A DNA stretch of 47,736 nt from Mongoliitalea lutea (GTDB lineage: Bacteria; Bacteroidota; Bacteroidia; Cytophagales; Cyclobacteriaceae). The notes beneath the pieces are model-generated. The model was not told where the DNA came from. It did no database searches and was given only the letters and a program-made list of their open reading frames with translations. The position numbers were made by a program, and so were the translations under genes. The stretch is taken from positions 125,029 to 172,764 of the forward strand of contig NZ_BMYF01000010.1 in assembly GCF_014652135.1 (NCBI RefSeq). Reading direction: 5' to 3'. This document shows, in pieces, positions 16,534 to 25,415 of the stretch. Numbering within the stretch: position 1 is the first letter of the stretch; every line of letters starts with the position of its first letter.

Positions 16534-17937
16534 TTATAAAATGTATTGCGATAAATCGCGATTTTTCACTAATGAACTCAAACGTTCTTGAACCATATCC
16601 CGAGTGATCATAATCTTAGAATTTGGCTCAATGCTATCCGGTACATCAAATAAGAAGTCGTTTAGCAAATGGCTCATGACCGTATGAAGTCTTCTCGCTC
16701 CGATGTTTTCCACTTCTTCATTGATTTTGAAAGCCAAGTGAGCAATTTCTTCTATGGATTCATCATTGAAGTCCAAATACACCTCTTCTGATTCAAACAA
16801 TGCCTGATACTGCTTGGTAAGGGCATTTTTAGGTTCCTTCAGGATTTTGTAGAAATCTTTTTCGGTCAAACTTTGAAGTTCTACGCGGATAGGGAACCTT
16901 CCTTGCAATTCCGGAATCAAATCTGATGGTTTTGCAACATGGAATGCTCCTGCTGCTATAAATAATACGTGGTCTGTATTGATCACCCCATACTTGGTAT
17001 TCACTGCTGAGCCTTCTACTATTGGAAGTAAGTCTCTTTGAACTCCTTCGCGGCTGACATCAGGGCCACCTCCACCTTTGCTGCTTTTGGAAGCAATTTT
17101 ATCGATTTCATCGATAAAGATGATTCCGTTATTTTCTGCCAATCGCAAAGCCTCTTCTTTCAATTCATCAAAGTCAATCAATTTGGAAGTTTCATCTTCC
17201 AATAAGGTCTTCCGCGCTTCTGCAATGCTAACCTTGCGTTTCTTGGTTTTCTTAGGCATCATTCCAGAGATCATGTCCTGCAATCCCTGCATGCTGGCAT
17301 CATCCATCATGCCGTTACCGATCATGCCAATGCCTACCGGAGGAGATTGCTTTACTTGGATCTCAATTTTTCGATCTTCTAGCTCACCATTTTTTAACTT
17401 TTCTCTGAAACGCTCTCTTGTACGTTCGTTCAGTTCATCGTCTCCGGCTTGTGCAGGGTCAAAATCATTTTCCTGAGCATAACCTGTTCGTACAAATCCG
17501 GGGCTTTTTACCGGTGGAATGAGAATATCCAGCAATTGTTCTTCTACGGCAAGTGCTGCTTTTTCCTTCACTTCCTCATTCTTTTTTTCACGAACCAGGT
17601 GCACAGATTGCTCCACTAGGTCGCGGACCATGCTCTCCACATCACGACCCACATATCCAACCTCCGTAAATTTGGATGCTTCTACTTTGGTAAATGGTGC
17701 ATTGGCGATTTTGGCAAGTCTCCTAGCAATTTCAGTTTTACCCACACCTGTGGAACCGATCATTAGGATGTTGTTTGGGACAATATCCTTCTGGATATCT
17801 CCCTTGACATGCATTCTACGGATTCTGTTCCGCAAGGCTATTGCAACGTTTCTTTTGGCATCGTGCTGCCCAATAATGTATTTGTCCAACTCCGCAACAA
17901 TCTGTTTAGGAGTTAAGTCTTGAAAATCTTGTCTCAT
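16534..17937 (-). CDS. hslU: ATP-dependent protease ATPase subunit HslU (ClpY)
   Basis: 467 residues, AAA+ unfoldase. Starts with the conserved MRQDFQDLTPKQIVAELDKY region. Walker A GSTGVGKTE at 61-69, pore loop GYVGRD at 94-99, I-domain about 110-240, Walker B IIFIDEIDK at 272-280. Forms the HslUV protease with HslV, but no hslV lies beside it in this window. Encoded 12 bases after lon, so two ATP-dependent proteolysis genes are co-transcribed. Confidence 0.97.
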   Translation of the reverse strand: MRQDFQDLTPKQIVAELDKYIIGQHDAKRNVAIALRNRIRRMHVKGDIQKDIVPNNILMIGSTGVGKTEIARRLAKIANAPFTKVEASKFTEVGYVGRDVESMVRDLVEQSVHLVREKKNEEVKEKAALAVEEQLLDILIPPVKSPGFVRTGYAQENDFDPAQAGDDELNERTRERFREKLKNGELEDRKIEIQVKQSPPVGIGMIGNGMMDDASMQGLQDMISGMMPKKTKKRKVSIAEARKTLLEDETSKLIDFDELKEEALRLAENNGIIFIDEIDKIASKSSKGGGGPDVSREGVQRDLLPIVEGSAVNTKYGVINTDHVLFIAAGAFHVAKPSDLIPELQGRFPIRVELQSLTEKDFYKILKEPKNALTKQYQALFESEEVYLDFNDESIEEIAHLAFKINEEVENIGARRLHTVMSHLLNDFLFDVPDSIEPNSKIMITRDMVQERLSSLVKNRDLSQYIL

Positions 17938-17949
17938 ACGTTTGTGGGC

Positions 17950-20433
17950 TTACCCCTCCTTTTTAGTTGACTCTGCCGGGAAAACAAAATGCATTGGGTC
18001 TTCCACTTTAGTTTTGAGCAGAGCAATGTTTAATACTTCCTCAACCTTATCGACGAAGTGGAATTGAATTCCCTTTAAGTATTCTTCATCGATCTCCTCA
18101 ATATCGCGTGCATTCTTCTGACAAAGAATGATTTCTTTTAGACCAGCTCTTCTAGCGGCAAGAATTTTTTCTTTGATACCCCCTACAGGCATAACTTTAC
18201 CTCTCAAGGTGATTTCACCTGTCATGGCAATTTTAGCTTTAACCTTACGTTGGGTGAAAATGGATGCCATAGCCGTAAGCATGGTAATACCTGCAGAAGG
18301 ACCATCTTTAGGCACTGCTCCAGCTGGTACGTGTATATGCAGGTCATAAGTGTCAAAAATCCGATAATCTATTCCTAGCTTATCTGCTTTGGATTTCAAG
18401 TAGGAGAGGGCTGTCATGGCAGATTCTTTCATGACATCTCCTAATTGGCCGGATAATGTAAGTTTGCCTTTTCCTCTGCTTAGGGAAGTTTCAATATGTA
18501 AAATTTCCCCACCAAAAGACGTCCAAGCAAGACCAGTAACTACTCCTGCAACGGAATTGTCTTGATAAGATTCTTTATCAAAAATCTCACCACCAAGAAT
18601 TTTCCTTACGGCAGCAGGCGTGATTTTTTTATTGTATTCCTCCTCCATAGCTATGGATTTGGCAACGTTACGGATAATTTTTCCAATTGCTCTCTCCAAA
18701 CTCCTTACGCCCGATTCTCTCGTGTAGTCTTCAATGACTTTTACGATGGCAGTCTTATCAAACGTGATATCTTTACTCTTCAGCCCGTGCTCCTTACGTT
18801 GCTTAGGGATCAAGTGATTTTTGGCGATTTCAACTTTTTCCTCCATGGTATAGCCTGTCACTTCGATGATTTCCATTCGATCGCGCAAAGCAGGCTGAAT
18901 GCTGTCCAAGGAGTTGGCTGTAGCAATAAATAGGACTTTTGATAAGTCGTACTCCACTTCCAAGTAGTTGTCTACAAAGGTGCTGTTTTGCTCAGGATCT
19001 AATACTTCCAAGAAAGCTGAAGAAGGATCTCCTCTGAAATCGGCTTTTAACTTATCAATTTCATCCAATACATACACAGGATTGGAAGTTTTGACCTTTT
19101 TCATATTTTGGATGATCTTTCCTGGCATAGCTCCTACATAGGTTTTTCTATGACCGCGGATTTCAGCTTCATCATGAACACCACCCAAAGACATTCGAAT
19201 GTATTTTCTACCTAAAGCAGCTGCAATGGATTTACCTAAGGAGGTTTTACCTACTCCCGGAGGGCCATACAAGCATAATATTGGGCCTTTCAGATCATTT
19301 TTCAGCTTCAATACTGCCAAGTATTCAATGATCCGCTCTTTGACTTTCTCTAGACCAGTATGATCTTTGTCCAAAATGGCTTTGGCATTTTTAAGATCAA
19401 AGTTATCCTCTGTGAATTCATTCCAAGGTAACTCAACCATGGTCTCCGCATAATTTAGCGCAATAGGATACTCTGCCGCTGATGGATTGATACGCAGAAT
19501 TTTATTAACTTCTTTTTCGAAGTGCTCGGCGACGGTTTTAGGCCATTTTTTCTTAGCTGCTTTGGCACGTAATTCTTCGACCTCTTTTTCAGGTCCCTCT
19601 TCACCCAACTCAGTTTGAAGTACTTTCATTTGCTGCCGCAAAAAGTAATCTCGTTGCTGTTGGTCGATGTCGGTGTGAACTTTTCTGTGAATTTCACTCT
19701 TGAGTTCCAACATCTGAATATCCTTCATCATCAATTCTAGCAGCAGCGTCGCTCGCTCCAGGCCATCGTTGATTTCTAATAGCTTTTGTTTGGCTTCGAC
19801 AGGAGCATTGATATTGGACGAAAGAAAATGTGTAAGAAAAGCAGTATTGTCAATATTATCCAGAGCTACTTGTGCCTCCCTTGGAATCTCAGGATTTAAG
19901 TGAAGGATTTTAGCGGCGGCTTCTTTGATAGACTCTTCCAAGGCTTGAATTTTCTTACTGTTTTTGGGGAAATTTTCCTCCAAAAACTCAACTCTTGCCG
20001 TGAAATAAGGGTCTTCTGAAATAGGCTCGCTTATTTTAAATCGTTTTTTTCCTTGAATAATGATAGTGGTATTGCCATCCGGTAGGACAATCATTTTGAT
20101 GATCTTGGCAATCGTACCCACATGGTAGATATCATCCCAAGAGGGGTCATCATTATTTGGGTTTACCTGCGCACAAACACCGATGAGTTTATCACCCTTT
20201 TGGGCTTTTTTCACCAATTTGATGCTGCGCTGTCGACCTACTGTAATTGGTATGACGACTCCAGGAAAAAGAACTGTATTTCTGACCGATAAAATGGGAA
20301 TAGCATCTGGATAGGAATCAATCTGATTGGAAGTTTCACCTTCTTCCTCTGTAATCAAATGGATCAAGTCTCCTTCTCCCGCAAAATCTCCCAAGAATAA
20401 TGATTGATATGGATTGTCGTTGTGTTTGTTCAT
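17950..20433 (-). CDS. lon: ATP-dependent protease La (Lon)
   Basis: 827 residues from the ATG at 20433; a TTG three codons upstream is the only longer option and is less likely. The N-terminal substrate-binding domain begins near [14 protein letters not shown]. The AAA+ module has GPPGVGKTS (about 375-383) and VYVLDEIDK. The C-terminal protease domain has the Ser-Lys dyad S713 (GPSAG) and K756 (GGIKEK). It degrades damaged and regulatory proteins in the cytoplasm. Begins a lon-hslU-SDR operon; a hairpin lies about 50 bases upstream. Confidence 0.97.
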   Translation of the reverse strand: MNKHNDNPYQSLFLGDFAGEGDLIHLITEEEGETSNQIDSYPDAIPILSVRNTVLFPGVVIPITVGRQRSIKLVKKAQKGDKLIGVCAQVNPNNDDPSWDDIYHVGTIAKIIKMIVLPDGNTTIIIQGKKRFKISEPISEDPYFTARVEFLEENFPKNSKKIQALEESIKEAAAKILHLNPEIPREAQVALDNIDNTAFLTHFLSSNINAPVEAKQKLLEINDGLERATLLLELMMKDIQMLELKSEIHRKVHTDIDQQQRDYFLRQQMKVLQTELGEEGPEKEVEELRAKAAKKKWPKTVAEHFEKEVNKILRINPSAAEYPIALNYAETMVELPWNEFTEDNFDLKNAKAILDKDHTGLEKVKERIIEYLAVLKLKNDLKGPILCLYGPPGVGKTSLGKSIAAALGRKYIRMSLGGVHDEAEIRGHRKTYVGAMPGKIIQNMKKVKTSNPVYVLDEIDKLKADFRGDPSSAFLEVLDPEQNSTFVDNYLEVEYDLSKVLFIATANSLDSIQPALRDRMEIIEVTGYTMEEKVEIAKNHLIPKQRKEHGLKSKDITFDKTAIVKVIEDYTRESGVRSLERAIGKIIRNVAKSIAMEEEYNKKITPAAVRKILGGEIFDKESYQDNSVAGVVTGLAWTSFGGEILHIETSLSRGKGKLTLSGQLGDVMKESAMTALSYLKSKADKLGIDYRIFDTYDLHIHVPAGAVPKDGPSAGITMLTAMASIFTQRKVKAKIAMTGEITLRGKVMPVGGIKEKILAARRAGLKEIILCQKNARDIEEIDEEYLKGIQFHFVDKVEEVLNIALLKTKVEDPMHFVFPAESTKKEG

Positions 20434-20480
20434 AAAGGACAAGATGACAGGTTTACTGCCATGTTAATCGTATAAATAGA

Positions 20481-20507
20481 AAGAACCTTCAAGTTAAGAA
20501 GGTTCTT
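20481..20507. other. Hairpin upstream of lon
   Basis: AAGAACCTTC (20481-20490), 7-base loop, GAAGGTTCTT (20498-20507). It sits between the rseP terminator and the lon start. The T run is on the plus-strand side (TTCTTTTA), with only TTTC on the minus strand. It may be an mRNA leader hairpin of lon or a second terminator of rseP. Confidence 0.5.
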
Positions 20508-20557
20508 TTAAATATTTCAATGAATATGCCAATGTTTATCAAAGTACATTTTGGCAG

Positions 20558-20582
20558 AAAAAAAAGCAACGGAAACCGTTGC
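20558..20582 (-). terminator. Terminator of the dxr-rseP operon
   Basis: GCAACGG (20566-20572), loop AAA, CCGTTGC (20576-20582). Read on the minus strand the stem is followed by eight T residues. Lies 27 bases after the rseP stop. A textbook intrinsic terminator separating dxr-rseP from lon. Confidence 0.9.
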
Positions 20583-20608
20583 CTGTTACTATTTACAGGT
20601 ATTTATAA

Positions 20609-21922
20609 TTAACTGGTAAATAATTTAAGAATATCATTACCAATGGCAAATACCATCAATGCCAATAAAACCACCATTCCGACTTTTTGGGCATTTTCCA
20701 AGAACTTATCTGAAGGTGCTTGCCCTGATATCATTTCATATAATAGGAACATTACGTGACCTCCATCCAAAGCCGGAATCGGAAGTAAGTTCATAAAAGC
20801 TAGAATCATTGAGATCAAGCCTGTGATACTCCAAAATTTCACCCAATCCCATTGATTACCATATATTTTGGCCATTCCGATTGGACCGCTTACATTTTTA
20901 GCAGAAACCTCTCCTGTAAACATTCGGCCAAGCGCTTTTGCATTGATAATGACCACCCCAAATGCACGTTCGGTTCCTTTGGTTATGGATTCAGCAATAC
21001 CATATTTTCTTACGACAGGTTCAAGGAGAGAGTTGACCGCAATGCCAATGGTGCCCTCTGCACTTACCGTAGCTGTTTTTTCAATTGTTGTACCATTACG
21101 CTGCACGGACAGGTCAACTTCTTGTTCTTTTACTTCTGCGAGTGCTTTTTGCAACTCATCAAAATAAATAATCGGTTGACCGTTCACAGCTACAATTTTA
21201 TCGTCCGCTTGCAGGCCAATCTGTTCGGCCACAGATCCTGCAGCAACATCCCGTATTTCAAATGGGAAGCGGATATTGATAAAGCTTGCCATAGCCTGTT
21301 CATTACTGAACGAATTGATAAAACCTCTCGGGATTTGGATTTGGATGATTTCTCCATTTCTATTGACTGTGTAGTATCCACTGCTCAATAATGCCTCACC
21401 GCTGCTCAGCTCTGCAAAACTAGTGTAGGTCTCTCCATTGATGTCCAGTATTCTATCTCCATCTTGGAAACCGATTTGTTGACCGATTTCATAGGCTACG
21501 ATTCCGTGCTCCAATACTTGATCTCGTGAAAAGAAGGTTTCACCATTTTGATATACCAAAACCACAAAAATGATAATACCTGTTACCACGTTGACTATGA
21601 TACCTCCAAGCATAACAATCAAGCGTTGCCAGGCTGGTTTGGCTCTAAATTCCCAAGGTTGAGGTTCTGAAGACATTTGCTCCGTATCCAAGGACTCGTC
21701 TACCATTCCGGAGATTTTCACAAATCCTCCCAAAGGGATCGCTCCAATGGAATATTCTGTCTCTCCCCACTGAAATCCAATAATCTTAGGTGGAAAACCG
21801 ATAGAGAATTTTTCTACACGCATGCCAAACATTTTGGCGGTAAGGAGGTGGCCAAGTTCATGCAAGCCCACCAAGATTGACAACCCAAGCAAAAGCTGGG
21901 CTATCATAATCAAAGTATCCAT
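20609..21922 (-). CDS. rseP: Site-2 intramembrane metalloprotease RseP (M50)
   Basis: 437 residues. The zinc motif HELGH is at 21-25 in the first membrane segment. A PDZ domain with VNGQPI lies in the middle (a second, more degenerate PDZ-like part precedes it). The third zinc ligand is in LDGGH at 385-389. It cleaves anti-sigma factors and leftover signal peptides within the membrane. Its ATG overlaps the dxr stop by one base (TAATG), so it is translationally coupled to dxr, an arrangement common in bacteria. Confidence 0.95.
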   Translation of the reverse strand: MDTLIMIAQLLLGLSILVGLHELGHLLTAKMFGMRVEKFSIGFPPKIIGFQWGETEYSIGAIPLGGFVKISGMVDESLDTEQMSSEPQPWEFRAKPAWQRLIVMLGGIIVNVVTGIIIFVVLVYQNGETFFSRDQVLEHGIVAYEIGQQIGFQDGDRILDINGETYTSFAELSSGEALLSSGYYTVNRNGEIIQIQIPRGFINSFSNEQAMASFINIRFPFEIRDVAAGSVAEQIGLQADDKIVAVNGQPIIYFDELQKALAEVKEQEVDLSVQRNGTTIEKTATVSAEGTIGIAVNSLLEPVVRKYGIAESITKGTERAFGVVIINAKALGRMFTGEVSAKNVSGPIGMAKIYGNQWDWVKFWSITGLISMILAFMNLLPIPALDGGHVMFLLYEMISGQAPSDKFLENAQKVGMVVLLALMVFAIGNDILKLFTS

Positions 21923-23088
21923 TATATTTTACTCGTTATTAGTTCTGTTGCCATCAACCGCGAAAGCTTATCTGTTTCTACGTAATCTTCTAAGCTTGGG
22001 TGTTGAATATAATTCATTTTTACTAAGGTTTCTTCGATGATGTCTGACATCTCCAAGAAGCCTACTTTATCCTGCAAGAATGCTGCCACAACAATTTCGT
22101 TCGCTGCATTGAGAATACAGGCTGTATTTCCGCCTTTTTCCAAGGCATCATATGCCAATTGGAGATTTCGGAATGTCTTTGTGTCAGGTTGCTCGAAGGT
22201 CAGGTTTGGGTAATTAATAAAGTCAAATCTAGGAAAATCTGATGGAAATCTATCAGGGTAACTCAAAGCAAATTGAATAGGGATACGCATATCCGGTAAC
22301 CCGAGTTGTGCTTTGATGCTTCCATCTTCAAATTGAACCAATGAGTGAATGATGCTCTGAGGGTGCACGATGACTTCTATTTGCTCTCTCGTAACACCAA
22401 AAAGCCATTTTGCTTCTATTACCTCCAACCCTTTATTCATCAAGGAAGCCGAGTCAATGGTGATTTTGGCTCCCATATCCCAATTAGGATGTTTCAAGGC
22501 TTGTTCCTTGGTTACATTTGCCAAAAAGGCCCTATCTTTTCCTCTGAATGGGCCTCCGGAGGCTGTTAGAATCAGTTTTTCAATTGGGTTATGGAATTCT
22601 CCTACGAGGCATTGGAAGATTGCTGAGTGCTCGGAATCAACAGGGTAAATATTGACTCCTTTGTTTTTCGCCAATTCAGTGATCATTTCTCCAGCTACCA
22701 CCAATGTTTCTTTATTGGCCAAAGCGATGTGTTTCCCTGCATTGATTGCGTGGATGGTTGGCAAGAGTCCGGAATATCCAACCAAAGCTGTCAAAACAAT
22801 ATCAATGCTCTCCATTTCTACCACTTGCGCCAAAGCTTTTTCTCCTGCATAGACTTTTATATCCAGCGGGTCCAAAGCTTCTTTTACATGCATGTAAAGC
22901 TCCTCATTGACAATGACCACCGCATTGGGTTGAAATTGCTTGGCCTGGGAAATCAATAAATCTGCATTGTTTTGGGCAGTCAAAACTTCTACTACAAACT
23001 TGTCAAGATGTGCCTGTATGACATCCAAAGTCTGTGTTCCTATGCTTCCTGTCGACCCTAAGATGGCGACGTGTTTTTTTTCTGACAT
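21922..23088 (-). CDS. dxr: 1-deoxy-D-xylulose 5-phosphate reductoisomerase
   Basis: 388 residues from the ATG at 23088, matching the family length; an upstream TTG at 23136 would add 16 unrelated residues. Converts DXP to MEP with NADPH in isoprenoid synthesis. NADPH-binding GSTGSIGTQT lies at the N-terminus; VDSEHSAIFQCL and the metal/substrate region (ASGGPF, PNWDMGAKIT, SASLMNKG) are intact. First gene of a dxr-rseP operon, with a Bacteroidota -7 box about 46 bases upstream. Confidence 0.97.
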   Translation of the reverse strand: MSEKKHVAILGSTGSIGTQTLDVIQAHLDKFVVEVLTAQNNADLLISQAKQFQPNAVVIVNEELYMHVKEALDPLDIKVYAGEKALAQVVEMESIDIVLTALVGYSGLLPTIHAINAGKHIALANKETLVVAGEMITELAKNKGVNIYPVDSEHSAIFQCLVGEFHNPIEKLILTASGGPFRGKDRAFLANVTKEQALKHPNWDMGAKITIDSASLMNKGLEVIEAKWLFGVTREQIEVIVHPQSIIHSLVQFEDGSIKAQLGLPDMRIPIQFALSYPDRFPSDFPRFDFINYPNLTFEQPDTKTFRNLQLAYDALEKGGNTACILNAANEIVVAAFLQDKVGFLEMSDIIEETLVKMNYIQHPSLEDYVETDKLSRLMATELITSKI

Positions 23089-23133
23089 CAACGAATCCCT
23101 GAAGAAATTATTTGGGTTACTTAAATAATCTGA

Positions 23134-23141
23134 CAAAATTA
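23134..23141 (-). promoter_or_regulatory. Candidate -7 box for dxr
   Basis: On the minus strand the sequence reads TAATTTTG, an exact TAnnTTTG match, 46 bases before the dxr ATG. No TTTG at the usual 19-base distance upstream, so support is partial. It overlaps the alternative TTG start, which favours the ATG at 23088. Confidence 0.45.
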
Positions 23142-23274
23142 CAAGGTTATCTTACTTTTCCTGCTATTATTTCTTTTGTTTTTGCCGAATACAGGATTTG
23201 GCATGTAAATGGGAAAAGTATTTGTAAATTGACATATTAATAACTGTGTGAATCGCATTTTCGTTAACAAGTTT

Positions 23275-24714
23275 ATGGCAAAGAACCTAAAATTTATAGC
23301 ATTGGCTTTTCTCGCTGGTTTAGCGGGAGCTTGGACCTATCAGCAGCTGTTTGTTTCTGAACAATTTTCCACCTCAGAAGAAGCTGTTTCGATGCAAGCA
23401 CCTTTTCAAGTAAGTTTTGATAGGGAAGACAGTGCCCCTGTGTCAGTCAATGCTCCAATGTCTTTTGTGGAGGCATCCGAAAGAAGTACTCCCTCTGTTG
23501 TATTTATCAAAAACTTCTCAGGGACAGACCAGCGCAGATACAGTATTTTTGATTATTTCTTTGGCACAGGTCCTACTCAGCGCGTAAGCACGGGATCGGG
23601 TGTGATTATTAGTTCTGACGGTTACATCATTACCAATAACCATGTAATAGAACGAGCGGAGACGATCGAAGTAGTCCATCAAAAAAGAACCTATCCTGCC
23701 CGATTGATTGGGACAGATAAAAATACTGATATAGCTGTGCTTAAAGTAGAGGCGGCGAATCTTCCTGCGATCAAACAGGGGAGTAGCAGAGATTTGAGAA
23801 TTGGGGAATGGGTGATTGCTGTCGGTAATCCTTTCAATCTTACATCTACGGTGACTGCGGGAATTGTATCAGCCAAGGAGCGTCAAATCAATATACTTGG
23901 TGGGGAATTTCCTTTGGAGTCTTTTATTCAAACAGATGCCCCAATTAACCCAGGGAATTCCGGTGGTGCTTTGGTAAATGTGAAGGGGGAATTGGTGGGA
24001 ATCAATACCGCTATTCTATCACGCACAGGTTCCTACACAGGTTATGGTTTTGCAGTACCTGTGGACATTGCGGTGAAAATTGCCAATGACCTGATTAAGT
24101 TTGGGGAAGTACAAAAAGCAATCCCAGGGGTAGATGTCGTGGAGGTAACGCCAGAACTAGCGGAAGAAATGGCTTTGAATTCACTGGATGGAGTGATTGT
24201 TACTCATGTGATTCGTAATGGGGCAGCAGAAAAGGCCGGTTTACAACGAAATGATGTGATCACCAGAATTGAAGGGTTTGAAGTAACAGGTAAAGGGAGT
24301 TTTGAAGAGGTGCTTTCCTACTATTATCCTGGAGATAAAATCACCGTTCACTACAGAAGAGGAAAAGATTCCCGTACAGCCCAATTGACGCTTCAAAATC
24401 TGGAAGGTGGTACCGGTGTTTTACGTCGAGAGTTCTTTACTTCCAATATCTTAGGTGCCAGACTAGAGACTATCAATACTTTGGAGAAAGATCGCTTTAA
24501 TATTGCTTACGGAATAAAAATAACAGGATTGACCCGTGGCTATTTGAGGGATTTAGGCTTGAATAATGGTTTTATCATCACACAAATCAATGGGGAGCCT
24601 GTAAAAAACCCTGAGCAAACTGGTCAATTCTTGGAGAAATTCAGTGGTCGCCTACGATTGGAAGGATTCACTGCCAATGGTCAGCCATTTATGCAATCCT
24701 ATAATGTTCGCTAA
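23275..24714 (+). CDS. Periplasmic serine protease DegP/HtrA family (DegQ-like)
   Basis: 479 residues from the ATG at 23275; a GTG at 23248 would add nine. An N-terminal signal or anchor (about 5-22) directs it to the periplasm. Trypsin-like domain with catalytic H123 (NNHVIE), D152 (TDIAVLK) and S229 (NPGNSGGAL). One clear PDZ domain (about 265-360) is followed by a second, more diverged one (about 385-475). It degrades or refolds misfolded envelope proteins. Encoded divergently from dxr-rseP, so envelope-stress functions cluster here. Confidence 0.95.
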   Translation: MAKNLKFIALAFLAGLAGAWTYQQLFVSEQFSTSEEAVSMQAPFQVSFDREDSAPVSVNAPMSFVEASERSTPSVVFIKNFSGTDQRRYSIFDYFFGTGPTQRVSTGSGVIISSDGYIITNNHVIERAETIEVVHQKRTYPARLIGTDKNTDIAVLKVEAANLPAIKQGSSRDLRIGEWVIAVGNPFNLTSTVTAGIVSAKERQINILGGEFPLESFIQTDAPINPGNSGGALVNVKGELVGINTAILSRTGSYTGYGFAVPVDIAVKIANDLIKFGEVQKAIPGVDVVEVTPELAEEMALNSLDGVIVTHVIRNGAAEKAGLQRNDVITRIEGFEVTGKGSFEEVLSYYYPGDKITVHYRRGKDSRTAQLTLQNLEGGTGVLRREFFTSNILGARLETINTLEKDRFNIAYGIKITGLTRGYLRDLGLNNGFIITQINGEPVKNPEQTGQFLEKFSGRLRLEGFTANGQPFMQSYNVR

Positions 24715-24743
24715 TGAATCCATAAACCCAATATAAGAGTATC

Positions 24744-25154
24744 ATGAAATTAACTAGCTCCACTACATATACGCCCCATGCAAAATTTCAGGAAGCATTG
24801 GCTGAACTGAATGAATACGTTCGCACATCCGAAGCCAAAAAGAGCGATGTCAAAAAGTATCGCAAACAGGTTATTCGTTTGTTTGAAATCACTCATGAAC
24901 AAGCTTTGCTTACCATGGAGGAATTTTTCCGTAAACAGGGGAAAGGGCCTTTTTCAGGTTCCAGAGATCTAACAGTGGAGGCTTTTCACGCAGACTTGAT
25001 TGATGATGGAAAGGGTTGGTTAGACATGGTAATCGATCGGATCAAATTCAACCCTGTCTATCCCGAAGATCATGATGCAGAGCTCGCTGAAAAAATCATT
25101 CAGCAATACATCAAGCTGATGGATAATTTTGACCGGAAGTTTACTAAGATTTGA
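24744..25154 (+). CDS. HI0074-like nucleotidyltransferase substrate-binding (HEPN-type) protein, orphan
   Basis: 136 residues, all-helical. The pattern RLFEITHEQALLTMEEFF, then VEAFHADLIDDGKGWLDMVIDR, then a helix ending in a run of charged residues matches the HI0074/NTase_sub_bind family, which is HEPN-related and normally pairs with a small MNT nucleotidyltransferase. Where relatives have the RNxxxH-like motif (RNLTSHTYD), this protein reads RIKFNPVYP: R99 is kept but the histidine position is P104. No MNT partner gene lies on either side (degP upstream, repeat DNA downstream). A function other than toxin or NTase cofactor is likely. Family assignment is by pattern memory, not search. Confidence 0.65.
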   Translation: MKLTSSTTYTPHAKFQEALAELNEYVRTSEAKKSDVKKYRKQVIRLFEITHEQALLTMEEFFRKQGKGPFSGSRDLTVEAFHADLIDDGKGWLDMVIDRIKFNPVYPEDHDAELAEKIIQQYIKLMDNFDRKFTKI

Positions 25155-25415
25155 ATACTGTTTACAGCTCCCTACTAACAGCCAACAGTTCGTTGGCTTC
25201 GACTTCGCTTAGCCAACAGTAAGTGTAAACATACGAAGTACAGCAGCCTGTCCCGACCCTCGGGATACCACGAACCAAGTAGGGATTTAGGAAAAAAAAT
25301 GAAAAGTAAGTCTACCACTAACGAAACCGTGGACTGTCGACAGTGGACAGTTGATCTCACGTGACTAATCACTTAATCAACTAACTGCTCACTGTTCACT
25401 GCCCACTGTTTACTC
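25155..25415. repeat. Repeat-word spacer between the HI0074-like gene and rarA
   Basis: 261 bases. It contains CCAACAGT words, CGAAGTAC and CCAAGTAGGGATTT (both also at 1.55-1.73 kb), then at 25291-25400 a third relative of the ACTGTCGACAGT element (palindrome at 25333-25344) with GACTAATCAC and ATCAACTAACT words, and finally CACTGTTCACTGCCCACTG words. No gene seen. It sits between convergent genes. Confidence 0.75.

Noticed and set aside
20434-20442. TTG start for lon at 20442
   Set aside because: An ATG three codons later is the simpler choice; the difference is only three residues.
23089-23136. TTG start for dxr at 23136
   Set aside because: It adds residues with no family match and overlaps a -7 box; the ATG at 23088 gives the normal start of Dxr.
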